A stretch of DNA of 64,000 nt. Source: Puniceicoccales bacterium. Its GTDB lineage: Bacteria > Verrucomicrobiota > Verrucomicrobiia > Opitutales > JAIRLM01. The DNA is taken from positions 1 through 64,000 of the forward strand of contig JAITCU010000026.1 of the NCBI GenBank assembly GCA_031282835.1, given 5' to 3'. The position numbers were made by a program, and so were the translations under genes. The notes under the pieces are model-generated. The model saw nothing but the letters and a program-made list of their open reading frames with translations. It had not been told where the DNA came from and searched no databases. This document shows positions 48,908-58,427 of this stretch, piece after piece. Positions within the stretch are counted from its first letter, which is position 1. Every line of letters begins with the position of its first letter.

Positions 48908-49681
48908 TTAGACATTCTTACGCCGCCACGCCGCCTGAGATTTACCTTTGGGCAACTTTTCCGCAGGCTTTTCAGGTTTTTTGTCCTCTGACCCTTGCAC
49001 CGAATCCCAGGACGAATCTTTACCGGGGCCATCGATGATATTAAAACGAACACCGGCGCCCAGATTCACCGTTGCCGGAACTCCCTCGAGCCTAAGATGA
49101 TGCCCCTGAACTTCAATTAAAGTCAGGTTGCCGATCCGCCCCCGGCAAACCATGTCCGCAACCTTCACATCGCCAAGAGCAAATGTGTCCAACTCGGATG
49201 CAACAAACTTTCCGCACGTTACCCGCACCACACACACGGTGCCAGCATTTTCCACGGTGCAACTTCCCGCCCGTATGTTGTCGAGTGTGACCGTCTCCAG
49301 CGACGGACACTCGGAGATGCAAAGGCAGCCGCACTCTCCATCGGCCATGACAATCTCCGCTATTCCCAGGCCGCGGACGGTAACGCAGGGTGCCCGCATT
49401 GCGCGCAGTTCCAAGCGGCGCAACCGCGGGAAAAATTGCTGCAAGTCCCGCAAATCATCCATGCGAAACTCATAGCCATCCGAGTCCCGGACAACAAACT
49501 GTCCGTTCACATAGGTCACCTCTAATCCAACCACGGATTCATTAGTTCGCGACTCACCTGCGCACAGCCCCTCGCTGGGTTCCACGACGCCCGCACGCGG
49601 GGATATAATATTAATTCTTTCTGGCTCACCACTCATAAACACCACCGATACAAATGATAATGCCTGCCAAGTCAAGGACAA
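48908..49681 (-). CDS. hypothetical protein with LRR/beta-solenoid-like repeats
   Basis: FFPRLRRLELRAMRAPCVTV..., CPSLETVTLDNIRAGSCTVENAG periodic pattern. Confidence 0.55.
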   Translation of the reverse strand: MSLTWQALSFVSVVFMSGEPERINIISPRAGVVEPSEGLCAGESRTNESVVGLEVTYVNGQFVVRDSDGYEFRMDDLRDLQQFFPRLRRLELRAMRAPCVTVRGLGIAEIVMADGECGCLCISECPSLETVTLDNIRAGSCTVENAGTVCVVRVTCGKFVASELDTFALGDVKVADMVCRGRIGNLTLIEVQGHHLRLEGVPATVNLGAGVRFNIIDGPGKDSSWDSVQGSEDKKPEKPAEKLPKGKSQAAWRRKNV

Positions 49682-49709
49682 TTTTTCCGTAAAAATGCAC
49701 TGCTTTGCC

Positions 49710-50489
49710 TCAATGGGCTATGCCGCGCGAACTAACGCCATAAAAATCCAATACGGGCCGTTTAATTTTTTCGGCTACCTGATCCTCGCTTTCGATGGCA
49801 CTTATGGCATCGGCAACATTCAAATTGTTTTCGTATAAAATTTTAAACAGATGGCGTACCTGGGTGATTTCGTCCTCCGTAAATCCATTGCGCTGCAACC
49901 CAATTTTATTGTACGCTCGAATGCGCGCGCGGTTTCCCTCGGCAATCATGTACGGTGGCAGGTCCTGCACGAGGGCGGAACCACCGGCAAGCATGGCATA
50001 GGCCCCAACCTTGCAAAATTGATGAATGGCGGAAGCCCCACCGATGTTGGCATAGGAGTCAATTTGCACATGACCGCCCAAAACTGCCTGGCTGCTGATG
50101 ATGATATGATTCCCAAGCGTGCACTCATGGGCAACGTGGGCATAGGCAAAAATATGATTATCGTCACCGATGGTCGTTGCTACTCCTTCAAAGGTTGCAC
50201 AGTGGACGCTGGCAAATTCGCGAAAGGTGTTGCGGCTACCGATGCGAAGGGGGGGATCTCCGCCGCGATATTTCAAATCCTGCGTTTTTCCGCCTACCAT
50301 GGCAAAGGGAAAAATTTCATTTTCATTTCCGAGCATCGAGTTGCCTTGGACCGTCCCATGGTGGTGGATAAGGCACCCATCTCCCATGACCACATGGGCG
50401 CCGATGAAGGCATAGGCTCCAACCTCAACCCCATCCCCGAGCTGCGCACCGGATTCTATGATCGCCGTCGGATGGATTTTTTTTGCCAT
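49710..50489 (-). CDS. lpxA: acyl-ACP--UDP-N-acetylglucosamine O-acyltransferase
   Basis: Hexapeptide-repeat N-terminus KIHPTAIIESGAQLGDGVEVGAYAFIGAHV and LpxA-like C-terminus. Confidence 0.93.
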   Translation of the reverse strand: MAKKIHPTAIIESGAQLGDGVEVGAYAFIGAHVVMGDGCLIHHHGTVQGNSMLGNENEIFPFAMVGGKTQDLKYRGGDPPLRIGSRNTFREFASVHCATFEGVATTIGDDNHIFAYAHVAHECTLGNHIIISSQAVLGGHVQIDSYANIGGASAIHQFCKVGAYAMLAGGSALVQDLPPYMIAEGNRARIRAYNKIGLQRNGFTEDEITQVRHLFKILYENNLNVADAISAIESEDQVAEKIKRPVLDFYGVSSRGIAH

Positions 50490-50532
50490 GGCCTTCCACG
50501 CTGGAACAAAGGAGACGTGACTCAAGTCCAAT

Positions 50533-51531
50533 TCAAATCAACCAGCGCACCAGGGCGGTCCCAAAGGTCATTCCCCCACCGAAAGTGGCAAACATTAGGA
50601 GATCATTCTGAGCGAAACGCCCTTGGCGATAGGCCTCATCGAAGGCGACCCCAGCCGATCCGGCGGACATGTTCCCCGTTCGATGGAGGATGACGATAAA
50701 TTTTTCAACGGGAATGGCAGATGCTTCTGCAACGGCTTCGATTATGCGCATATTGGCCTGGTGGGGAATGAAATGTTGCACATCCGCCAACTCGATTTGA
50801 TTGCGAGAGAGGATATCTTTTAGGGAAATTCCCATTCCGCGGACGGCGATTTTAAAGACCTCCCGCCCATTCATTTTCAAATAATGCAGGCGATTTTTAA
50901 CGGTTTCCTCGGACGCGGGGTGGCGGGATCCACCGCCCGGTTGGAATAAGATGTCACCGCCTTTTCCGTCCGCCCGCAGGAGAGTGTCAACGAGCACCGC
51001 CCGGGCTCCGGATGCGTCCGTGCTGAGGACCATCGCACTGGCGCCGTCGCCAAAAAGCACACACGTGCTACGGTCCTGCCAATCGGTGATGGAGGTCAAT
51101 TTATCGGAGGCGATGACGAGGATGTTTTTGTAGCTCCCCAATTGGAGCAACCCGGCAGCAACTTCCATGCAATAGACCAACGCGGAGCACCCGGCTTCGA
51201 TGTCCATGCATGGACAGGTGGAGATTTCTAAATTCTTTTGGACGATGCATGCCGTCGCCGGGAAGGCCATGTCAAAGGTAACGCTGCAAACCAGAATACA
51301 GTCGACCTCCTGGGGCGACATCTTTGCATCCCCCAGCGCTCGTCGAGCGGCCTGCGTGGCCATGTCCGAGGTAAATTCGTCCTCCGCGGCGATGTGCCGT
51401 TCCCGAATTCCCGTGCGGGTAACAATCCACTCGTCGCTCGTATCAACCATGGCTTCCAGGTCGCGATTGGTTAACACGCGCTCCGGCAGATAAGAACCAA
51501 TTCCGCGGATAAAGACTTTTTTTGAGGCCAT
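50533..51531 (-). CDS. fabH: 3-oxoacyl-ACP synthase III
   Basis: GIGSYLPERVLTNRDLEAMVDTSDEWIVTRTGIRERHIA; adjacent to plsX. Confidence 0.95.
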   Translation of the reverse strand: MASKKVFIRGIGSYLPERVLTNRDLEAMVDTSDEWIVTRTGIRERHIAAEDEFTSDMATQAARRALGDAKMSPQEVDCILVCSVTFDMAFPATACIVQKNLEISTCPCMDIEAGCSALVYCMEVAAGLLQLGSYKNILVIASDKLTSITDWQDRSTCVLFGDGASAMVLSTDASGARAVLVDTLLRADGKGGDILFQPGGGSRHPASEETVKNRLHYLKMNGREVFKIAVRGMGISLKDILSRNQIELADVQHFIPHQANMRIIEAVAEASAIPVEKFIVILHRTGNMSAGSAGVAFDEAYRQGRFAQNDLLMFATFGGGMTFGTALVRWLI

Positions 51532-52589
51532 TAAATTTTCTCCGATCCGGTTAATATCTTTTCCGCACGTGCGATGTCACGCTCCAATTGACTGGAGGAT
51601 TCGCCGCGAGCGAAGCGAGCGGCAATGGTGATGGCATGCTCGATGGCCTCGCTGTCGCTGGAGCCGTGGGCCTTGAACACGGGCTTGGTTAATCCCAGGA
51701 GGGGAGCTCCGCCGTAGCGCTTCGCGTTCAATTTGCTGCCAATGTTTCGGATGGCGCCGCGAAGGAAAAGACATCCGAAGATTCGCAGGATATTTCCAAG
51801 CAATTCCTTCTTCAAATAGACCTTCAGCTGGCTTACCAGGCCTTCCATGGCCTTCAATAGGACATTACCAACAAATCCATCACAAACAACCACATCCACG
51901 TCCCCGGAAAAGAGCTGGAATCCTTCCACAAGGCCAACGTAGCGGATGATACCATCCAACGCCTTTAAATTTTCGTGGGTCTCCTGCACCAGCCCGGTGC
52001 CCTTGCCTTCTTCGGTTCCGATGGAGAGCAGCCCCACGCGAGGCGAGTGAAGGCCTATGGCCGTGCGACAATAGTGCGAGCCCAGCAGGGCATTTTGCAC
52101 CAACTGGCGAACCGTCGGATCCGGGTTGGCGCCGACGTCCAAGAGGACAAACCGACTCCCCAAGGCAGGGATAACTGTACCCAGGGCCGGGCGCTCCAAA
52201 TGGGCCATGGGCCGCAAGCGAATGGTTCCCAGGGCCACCAGCGCCCCCGTATTTCCGCAGCTCAGGACCGCATCCGCCTCTCCTCTCTGCACGAGCTCAA
52301 TGGCGCGCACCATGGACGCATCCTTCTTGTGGCGAATAGCCTTCGTGGGAGACTCGTCCATTCCGATTGTTTCTCCGGCGTGAAATACGGTCAACAGGGT
52401 CCGGAACGGGGCAAATCGCCGCCCATTAACAATCGGATCCAAAACTGCCCGATCCCCAATGGCGATAACCCGTACGCAGTCGCGCCTGGGGCGTCTAAAA
52501 AAGCGGTAAATGCCCTCAAGCACTTCCTCCGCCCCTCGGTCCGACCCCATCACATCGACAGCAAGGACAACCTGCTCGTCAGCGTGCAT
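51531..52589 (-). CDS. plsX: phosphate acyltransferase PlsX
   Basis: LAVDVMGSDRGAEEVLEG, SCGNTGALVALGTIRL, VCDGFVGNVLLKAMEG. Confidence 0.94.
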   Translation of the reverse strand: MHADEQVVLAVDVMGSDRGAEEVLEGIYRFFRRPRRDCVRVIAIGDRAVLDPIVNGRRFAPFRTLLTVFHAGETIGMDESPTKAIRHKKDASMVRAIELVQRGEADAVLSCGNTGALVALGTIRLRPMAHLERPALGTVIPALGSRFVLLDVGANPDPTVRQLVQNALLGSHYCRTAIGLHSPRVGLLSIGTEEGKGTGLVQETHENLKALDGIIRYVGLVEGFQLFSGDVDVVVCDGFVGNVLLKAMEGLVSQLKVYLKKELLGNILRIFGCLFLRGAIRNIGSKLNAKRYGGAPLLGLTKPVFKAHGSSDSEAIEHAITIAARFARGESSSQLERDIARAEKILTGSEKI

Positions 52590-52606
52590 TTTGATTTAAA
52601 AATTCG

Positions 52607-52780
52607 TTACTCCACCTCAATGACCTGACGCCCCCGGTACATCCCGGTGGTCGGATTGACGTGGTGCGGCATGAAAAGCGTCCCATCCCGCTCCTTGGAC
52701 AGTTGTGGCGCCGAAAAGCGATGGGCTCCGCGTCGTTTGTGACTGCGCTGCTTTGAGTTTTTACGTTTTGGCTGAGCCAT
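52607..52780 (-). CDS. rpmF: 50S ribosomal protein L32
   Basis: 57 aa MAQPKRKNSKQRSHKRRGAHRFSAPQLSKERDGTLFMPHHVNPTTGMYRGRQVIEVE; next to plsX. Confidence 0.9.
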   Translation of the reverse strand: MAQPKRKNSKQRSHKRRGAHRFSAPQLSKERDGTLFMPHHVNPTTGMYRGRQVIEVE

Positions 52781-52906
52781 GGCAGATCCTTAAAATTGGC
52801 CGTAGGCTGGAACATATACATCCGTTGGGCAAGCAAATTCATAAAAATTTTCACCTCCCATAGGCGTGAAGGCCTCTTCGCACTCCATCGAAGAAACTCA
52901 AAAACA

Positions 52907-52944
52907 CCCCGATGGAAAAAGTATGCGAGTTGCAAAACTCGCAT
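52907..52944 (-). terminator. hairpin plus CTTTTT downstream of valS, abutting a CCCCGATGGAAAAAGT half-element
   Basis: Perfect 9-bp stem ATGCGAGTT/AACTCGCAT with 4-nt loop at 52923-52944 followed on the minus strand by ACTTTTTCC. Confidence 0.7.
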
Positions 52945-52997
52945 AAACATCGCTATCCTAAGCGCCTGTACATGCTGAATTTTTTTATATGAGAGAT

Positions 52998-55652
52998 TCA
53001 TTTTAAAGACCCTATGAATTTTCGTAATTTGCCGAGTTTGCCACGATTTTCCGCCAGAAGAGCCTTTGCGCCAGCAATGACCTTCTCCGGTGCGTGAGCG
53101 AGAAAATCTTTGTTATTTAGCTTTGCTTCGTTACTGGCGATGCCTCGCTCCAGGGCTTCGATTTCCTTGGATAAACGTTCCCGCTCCCGGTCGTGGTCAA
53201 TGATATCGGGCACGTCCACGGCGAAGGTCCCCCAGGGCGTTAGTGTCGCTGGACGTCCTTGCAGGGAATCCACAGCGATTAATTTCTCAAATCCACACAG
53301 GGCGCACAAAATCGGAAGATATTTTTCGATAGCGGCTTCCCTATTTTCTGAGTAATAATAGGCGTGCAATCGCGTCTGAGACGCCATGCCAAGGGAAGAT
53401 TTATGGGCGCGAATGGCAGAAACGGCCGCCCGCAATTCCGCAACCATAACAATGTTTTCGGACAAAACGGGAGTAATTCTTCGCAGTTGTTCGGCGGTTT
53501 GCAGGGGAAAGTTTTGGATGAATTTTTCCTCATCGTCATAGCCCAGGGCGTGCCAAAGTTCCTGTGCGATAAAGGGCACGAAGGGCTGGAGAAGTTGTAA
53601 ATAGTGGCGCAAAATTGTGTCCTGCAGGGTTAAGATATGCGCCCGTTGGGATTCCTCCTGACGCATGCGGATTTTACATACCTCCACATACCAGTCGCAG
53701 TAGTCGTCGCGGAAAAATTTCTCCAACCGCTGTACGGCGCCGTGGAACTCGTATTGGCCGAAAGCGAATTCCAATTGCTCAGTTAAATCAATGAGACTTT
53801 GCAGAATGGCTTCGTCTTCCGCGGCCATAGAGCCCAAGTTGGGTGTATGCGGCTTTTCCAATTTTCCCTGCAGGATTCGAAATCGGCACGCGTTCCAAAG
53901 TTTAGTGCAAAGATTACGCCCCTGCTCCATGCGCACACCGTCGAAGAGCACATCCTGCCCCTGGGGCGCGATGGAAAGCAGGCCAAAGCGTACGCCATCG
54001 GCTCCGTACTGGGCAATGAGATCCAACGGTTCCGGAGAATTTCCAAGGCTTTTGGACATCTTCCGCCCCTGGGCGTCGCGGATTATTCCTGTGAAATACA
54101 CCGCGCGGAAGGGGACGATTTGCGCCAGATCGCCTTCTAAAAAGGCCAGGGACATGATGATCATACGAGCGACCCAGAAGAAAATGATGTCGGGACCCGT
54201 GACTAACGTGGCCGTTGGGTAGAAAAAATCGAAATGGTGTCGCGCCATCGCTTCCTGGTCTGGCCATCCAAGCGTCCCCAAGGGCCAAAACGCCGAGGAG
54301 AACCAGGTATCCAGGACGTCGTTGTCTTGCTCCCAATTTTCCACGTCCGCTGGGCCATCCACGGAGACGTGCCAGTTGGCTGGGTCCTGCCGGTCGCAGC
54401 TCCGCCGGTACCACACGGGAATGCGGTGGCCCCAAAGCAGTTGCCGACTGATGCACCAATCTTGGATGTTGTCCAGCCAATGCAGGTAAGTCTTTTCCCA
54501 GCGGCGGGGAAAGAATTGAATAGTCCCGCTTTGGACTGCCTCCTTAGCCCGTTCGATGCAGGGATAGCGGAGGAACCACTGCTCGGAAAGACGCGGCTCG
54601 ATTGGGACGCCTGAGCGTTCGGAAATGCCCACGGAATGTTCGTAATCCTCCGCCGCCAAGAGCAATCCGCGTTCCTGGAGCATTTGTACCGCCTTTTCCC
54701 GCGCGGCTTCCCGGGTCAGGCCGCGTAATTCCGGTCCAGCCAGTTCGTTCAGCCGCCCGTCCAGGGTAATCACGTCGATGATGGTCAGTCCATGTCGCTG
54801 ACCGATGGCAAAGTCTACGGCATCGTGGGCCGGCGTAATTTTGAGGGCCCCCGTGCCGAAATCCCGTAGAACGGAACTGTCACCGATGATGGGAATCTCC
54901 GCCCCGGGAAAGGGCCTCCGGGCGTGCTTGCCAATAAGATGTTGATAGCGCGGATCTTCCGGATGCACCGCCACGGCCACGTCCCCGGGAATAGTTTCCG
55001 GACGGGTCGTGGAAATTTCGATGAAGGTCCCAGGGGTTTCCACAATTTCGTAGCGCATGCGGTAAAGCTTGCCCTTTCGCGTCTGCATGAGCACCTCTTC
55101 GTCGCTCAACGCCGTTTGCGACTTGGGACACCAATTGACCATGCGCCGTCCACGGTAGATGAGGCCACGTTTAAAGAGTTCTACGAAGCCCGTCAGAACC
55201 GTCCGCGAATAGGCCGTGTCGAGGGTGTGCACCTTTTTAGAAAAATCGCAAGATACGCCCAAATGTCTCAGCTGGTCGAGAATGATACCCCCATGCTCAT
55301 CTCGCCAGCGGCAAGCATGGGCCAAAAACTCCTCCCGTGAGAGCTTCTTGGGATCGATGCCCTCCTTGAGAAGTTTTTTTTCCACAACGACTTGCAACGA
55401 AATGCCTGCATGGTCCGTCCCAGGTTGCCAGAAGACGCAATGGCCATTCTGTCGAGCTCGGCGAATGAGCACATCCTGTAGCGTATTATTGAGTAGGTGG
55501 CCCATGTGCAGCACGCCGGTGACATTGGGCGGGGGAATTACGATCGCATAGCTTTTCCCCTTTGGATTTTCCGATCGGCGGAAACACCCCGATTTCTCCC
55601 AAAGTTCATACCAGCGGCGTTCGACTTCCTTAAAATGATATTCTTTTTCCAT
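52998..55652 (-). CDS. valS: valyl-tRNA synthetase
   Basis: PPPNVTGVLHMGHLLNNTLQD, GRKMSKSLGNSPEPLDLI. Confidence 0.95.
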   Translation of the reverse strand: MEKEYHFKEVERRWYELWEKSGCFRRSENPKGKSYAIVIPPPNVTGVLHMGHLLNNTLQDVLIRRARQNGHCVFWQPGTDHAGISLQVVVEKKLLKEGIDPKKLSREEFLAHACRWRDEHGGIILDQLRHLGVSCDFSKKVHTLDTAYSRTVLTGFVELFKRGLIYRGRRMVNWCPKSQTALSDEEVLMQTRKGKLYRMRYEIVETPGTFIEISTTRPETIPGDVAVAVHPEDPRYQHLIGKHARRPFPGAEIPIIGDSSVLRDFGTGALKITPAHDAVDFAIGQRHGLTIIDVITLDGRLNELAGPELRGLTREAAREKAVQMLQERGLLLAAEDYEHSVGISERSGVPIEPRLSEQWFLRYPCIERAKEAVQSGTIQFFPRRWEKTYLHWLDNIQDWCISRQLLWGHRIPVWYRRSCDRQDPANWHVSVDGPADVENWEQDNDVLDTWFSSAFWPLGTLGWPDQEAMARHHFDFFYPTATLVTGPDIIFFWVARMIIMSLAFLEGDLAQIVPFRAVYFTGIIRDAQGRKMSKSLGNSPEPLDLIAQYGADGVRFGLLSIAPQGQDVLFDGVRMEQGRNLCTKLWNACRFRILQGKLEKPHTPNLGSMAAEDEAILQSLIDLTEQLEFAFGQYEFHGAVQRLEKFFRDDYCDWYVEVCKIRMRQEESQRAHILTLQDTILRHYLQLLQPFVPFIAQELWHALGYDDEEKFIQNFPLQTAEQLRRITPVLSENIVMVAELRAAVSAIRAHKSSLGMASQTRLHAYYYSENREAAIEKYLPILCALCGFEKLIAVDSLQGRPATLTPWGTFAVDVPDIIDHDRERERLSKEIEALERGIASNEAKLNNKDFLAHAPEKVIAGAKALLAENRGKLGKLRKFIGSLK

Positions 55653-56145
55653 TGCAGTTAAACCCATTGATGGACATCCAGATGCGCAAATGCAAGGCAG
55701 GGATGCGCTAATCCAGAAGCCCGATTTTGTAGCCAGGGGTTGTCGCAATTTACGGATCCCCAAATATGAGGTCCGAAAAATCTCCACCGGCTAACTTTTT
55801 CAATCGTCAAAATTCTTTAGCCGCCCCTATCACAGGGGGCGTTTATTTTGCCCATTCTACCTTCCATGTTTTTCTATTTTTGCTATAAATTTGAAACTCT
55901 GTTATTAGGCCGCAGCCCGCATGTCCGACGACGCGTCTTCGTTTAATTAACCCTTAAAACCAGCGGAGCTAAGATATGACACTTGAGCCACACCCGCCCC
56001 GGCAGATTCACCACCGTTAAAACCGTTACTACTGTACATGACTTGTATGCCATGGAACCCCCACGGCAAGTAAAAAGCGCAGATTACTGCGTGTCTTTCT
56101 GGTGATTTTTTCACGAAAGTCAAGAAGTTTTTCTGGAGAGCTATA

Positions 56146-56201
56146 CCCCGACGGAAAAAGTCCCTCACAGGCTTAACTGTGGAGGATTTTTTCCATCGGG
56201 G
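56146..56201. repeat. CCCCGATGGA-family hairpin element
   Basis: ccccgacggaaaaagtccctcacaggcttaactgtggaggattttttccatcgggg. Confidence 0.75.
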
Positions 56202-56520
56202 GTGAAGTCCGCATGCTGGACCTGAATCATGGGAGAAATCCCAGTTATTTTCCTTGCAGACATCATCCCCCGCGATAGATAAACCAATCAATGCATCTTC
56301 TTGGGACATTGTAAAAAACACGAAGATGCAGCAAGATCTTCCTGGCGAGCCAATTAAAAATTCGTTCATGCCGGCCTTGATGTTAGGGTGATGTAAGCCT
56401 TTGTCTGCCATGCTCCACCGCTAACGCTGCAAAGTTTGGGGCGGCAAGGACTTATTTGACGACGCCCTCTAGTCGAGATTCTAACATTTTTACCTTGACA
56501 ATTATGAAACGGTCCACCAG

Positions 56521-57021
56521 ATGGGCCGTGCTATGACGAATTTCGATTGGCTGAAAGGGATTCCATCGCTGGCAGCTGGAAGTAAGAGTGACGCTCCTCT
56601 AGCCGTGGATACTACCATTGATGTTACTGGTATTACGGATGTCCGCTTGCTAAGAGCGCCGGCTGATCCAACAAAACCCTCGGTCTATTTAGTTAAGGAT
56701 CAAGATGCACTTGGAAAATTAACGAGTTCCATACAGGCGGGGCTTGTTAAAGGGGCGAACAAAACCAGGATTTCCTACATCATGCCAGGAAATTCCGGCA
56801 TACAGACCGTTACGGTCAGGGCGTCACCGGATTTACCTTGGTATCTGGAACTAACCAAAAATCTTGTATCCGCGTTTCTCACCTCTGGCGCAGGTGCTTT
56901 GGCTTTGGCTATTACTTCCCTGGTCGTCGGGTCTCCCGTTACTCTGTGGATGTTCCTGGCATCTTTTGTGGCCCTCGTCCTCGGAATCGTCTTCCACGTT
57001 GCCTATTTGAAATTGGGGTAG
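56521..57021 (+). CDS. hypothetical membrane protein with paired C-terminal hydrophobic segments
   Basis: FLTSGAGALALAITSLVVGSPVTLWMFLASFVALVLGIVFHVAY. Confidence 0.6.
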   Translation: MGRAMTNFDWLKGIPSLAAGSKSDAPLAVDTTIDVTGITDVRLLRAPADPTKPSVYLVKDQDALGKLTSSIQAGLVKGANKTRISYIMPGNSGIQTVTVRASPDLPWYLELTKNLVSAFLTSGAGALALAITSLVVGSPVTLWMFLASFVALVLGIVFHVAYLKLG

Positions 57022-57099
57022 TCTCTAGCTTGCACGCGACGATAATGTCGTTGGTTTGCCGTTGACAATATGCCCTTGCCGCATGGGCTGGTTTTCGTT

Positions 57100-57184
57100 G
57101 CTCGGGTGGTGAAATTGGCAGACACGCTGTCTTCAGGCGGCAGTGCCGTGAGGCGTAAGGGTTCGAATCCCTTCTCGAGCACCA
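57100..57184 (+). tRNA. tRNA-Leu (anticodon CAG), CCA encoded
   Basis: Acceptor GCTCGGG/CTCGAGC, anticodon stem CTGTC/GGCAG with loop TTCAGGC, variable arm, T-arm AAGGGTTCGAATCCCTT, ACCA end. Confidence 0.95.
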
Positions 57185-57233
57185 GGTTTTGGGCTTTCGG
57201 CGTGTCGCAGGGTGTGCTCGTTGTATGTATCGC

Positions 57234-58241
57234 CTATAGGCGAAGCCTTGGATGGAAACGAGTGGGTGATTTTTCTCCGTGGTCCTCGTCGATCGCCGCG
57301 GCAAAAGCAATCATAGATGCGTTGTCTCCACAGTAGGGCTCGGGCGCGAGCAGTAATGGCAGATTTAAGTTTGTGCAAATTCTTTCCATTTGTTCGCGCA
57401 ATATCCTATTTTGGGACACACCGCCGGAAAGCCCGATGCTCTTTGGTTTGAACTCTTTGGCAGCGTGGGCAATCTTTTCAACAAGTGCATCGCAAACAGC
57501 CTGCAAATAACTGGCACATAAATCTGCCTTACGCCGCTCGATTTCATCTGGTTGCATTTTGCGCAACTGGTACAGCAGAGAGGTCTTGAGCCCGGAAAAA
57601 CTGAATTTCATGATCGCTGGGGTAAATGCGCGGGGAAAGTTGTAAGCTTTTGGATCTCCCAAACGGGCCAACTCCTCCATGGGACTCCCTCCTGGGTAGG
57701 GCAGCCCAAGCATCCGAGCTCCCTTGTCCAATGCCTCACCAGCCGCGTCATCCACTGTTTTTGCAAGTATCTGGCTGTTAAAATTCTCATCCAAGGAAAA
57801 CAGCAGCGTGTTGCCCCCGGACGCTAAAAGGCCCAAGTGAGGAAACAGGCCTGACCGCGGTTGATTTTTCTGCCACAAGGGAATAAACGGCGACAGAGCG
57901 TGCCCTTTCAAGTGATTAATGCCCAGTAAGGGACGTCCATAAAAATCTGCCAGCTGGCGCGCCGCATCCAGCCCCGTACCTAACGCGCAAGCCAACCCGG
58001 GACCGTGGGTCACAGCAACCAAATCTGGAACCGCAAAGGAGCTACTTTCTTCCCAACGCTTGATAAGCTCAGGCAACGCTTTCCGGTGCTCCCGCGAAGC
58101 CAACTCGGGGACGACCCCACCGAACTGACGATGGATTGCGGCCTGCGAACTTATAAATTCGTGCGTAAAGCGCCGGGACTCACCATCCAACACGGCCAAA
58201 GCGGACTCATCACAGGAACTTTCAATGGCCAAAACACACAT
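57234..58241 (-). CDS. tsaD: tRNA N6-threonylcarbamoyladenosine synthase TsaD
   Basis: VLAIESSCDESALAVLD, GINHLKGHALSPF, SGGVSQNRILREQ. Confidence 0.95.
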   Translation of the reverse strand: MCVLAIESSCDESALAVLDGESRRFTHEFISSQAAIHRQFGGVVPELASREHRKALPELIKRWEESSSFAVPDLVAVTHGPGLACALGTGLDAARQLADFYGRPLLGINHLKGHALSPFIPLWQKNQPRSGLFPHLGLLASGGNTLLFSLDENFNSQILAKTVDDAAGEALDKGARMLGLPYPGGSPMEELARLGDPKAYNFPRAFTPAIMKFSFSGLKTSLLYQLRKMQPDEIERRKADLCASYLQAVCDALVEKIAHAAKEFKPKSIGLSGGVSQNRILREQMERICTNLNLPLLLAPEPYCGDNASMIAFAAAIDEDHGEKSPTRFHPRLRL

Positions 58242-58247
58242 AGCCCC

Positions 58248-58349
58248 CTAAGTCCCCCACGTGCGCTTTTTATGCCGCGATGCGCGGGACTGCTTGCGTC
58301 GCTTGTGTTTATTCATCTTCAGTCGCCGCTTTTTCTTGAGGTTGCCCAT
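58248..58349 (-). CDS. 33-aa AURKAIP1/COX24-domain-like basic protein
   Basis: [41 protein letters not shown] basic core typical of this small family. Confidence 0.75.
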   Translation of the reverse strand: MGNLKKKRRLKMNKHKRRKQSRASRHKKRTWGT

Positions 58350-58427
58350 GGTGCACTATCCTTCTCGGGGGAACACTCTCCTATGACCCGGTTTGTGTAA
58401 AGTTTTTTTTGAATCTTTTCCAACGAT

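Noticed and set aside
53914-54480. 188-aa ORF within valS
   Set aside because: Shadow frame of valS on the same strand.
55947-56411. 154-aa minus-strand ORF
   Set aside because: Composed of repeat elements and a gene remnant; not called as a functional CDS.
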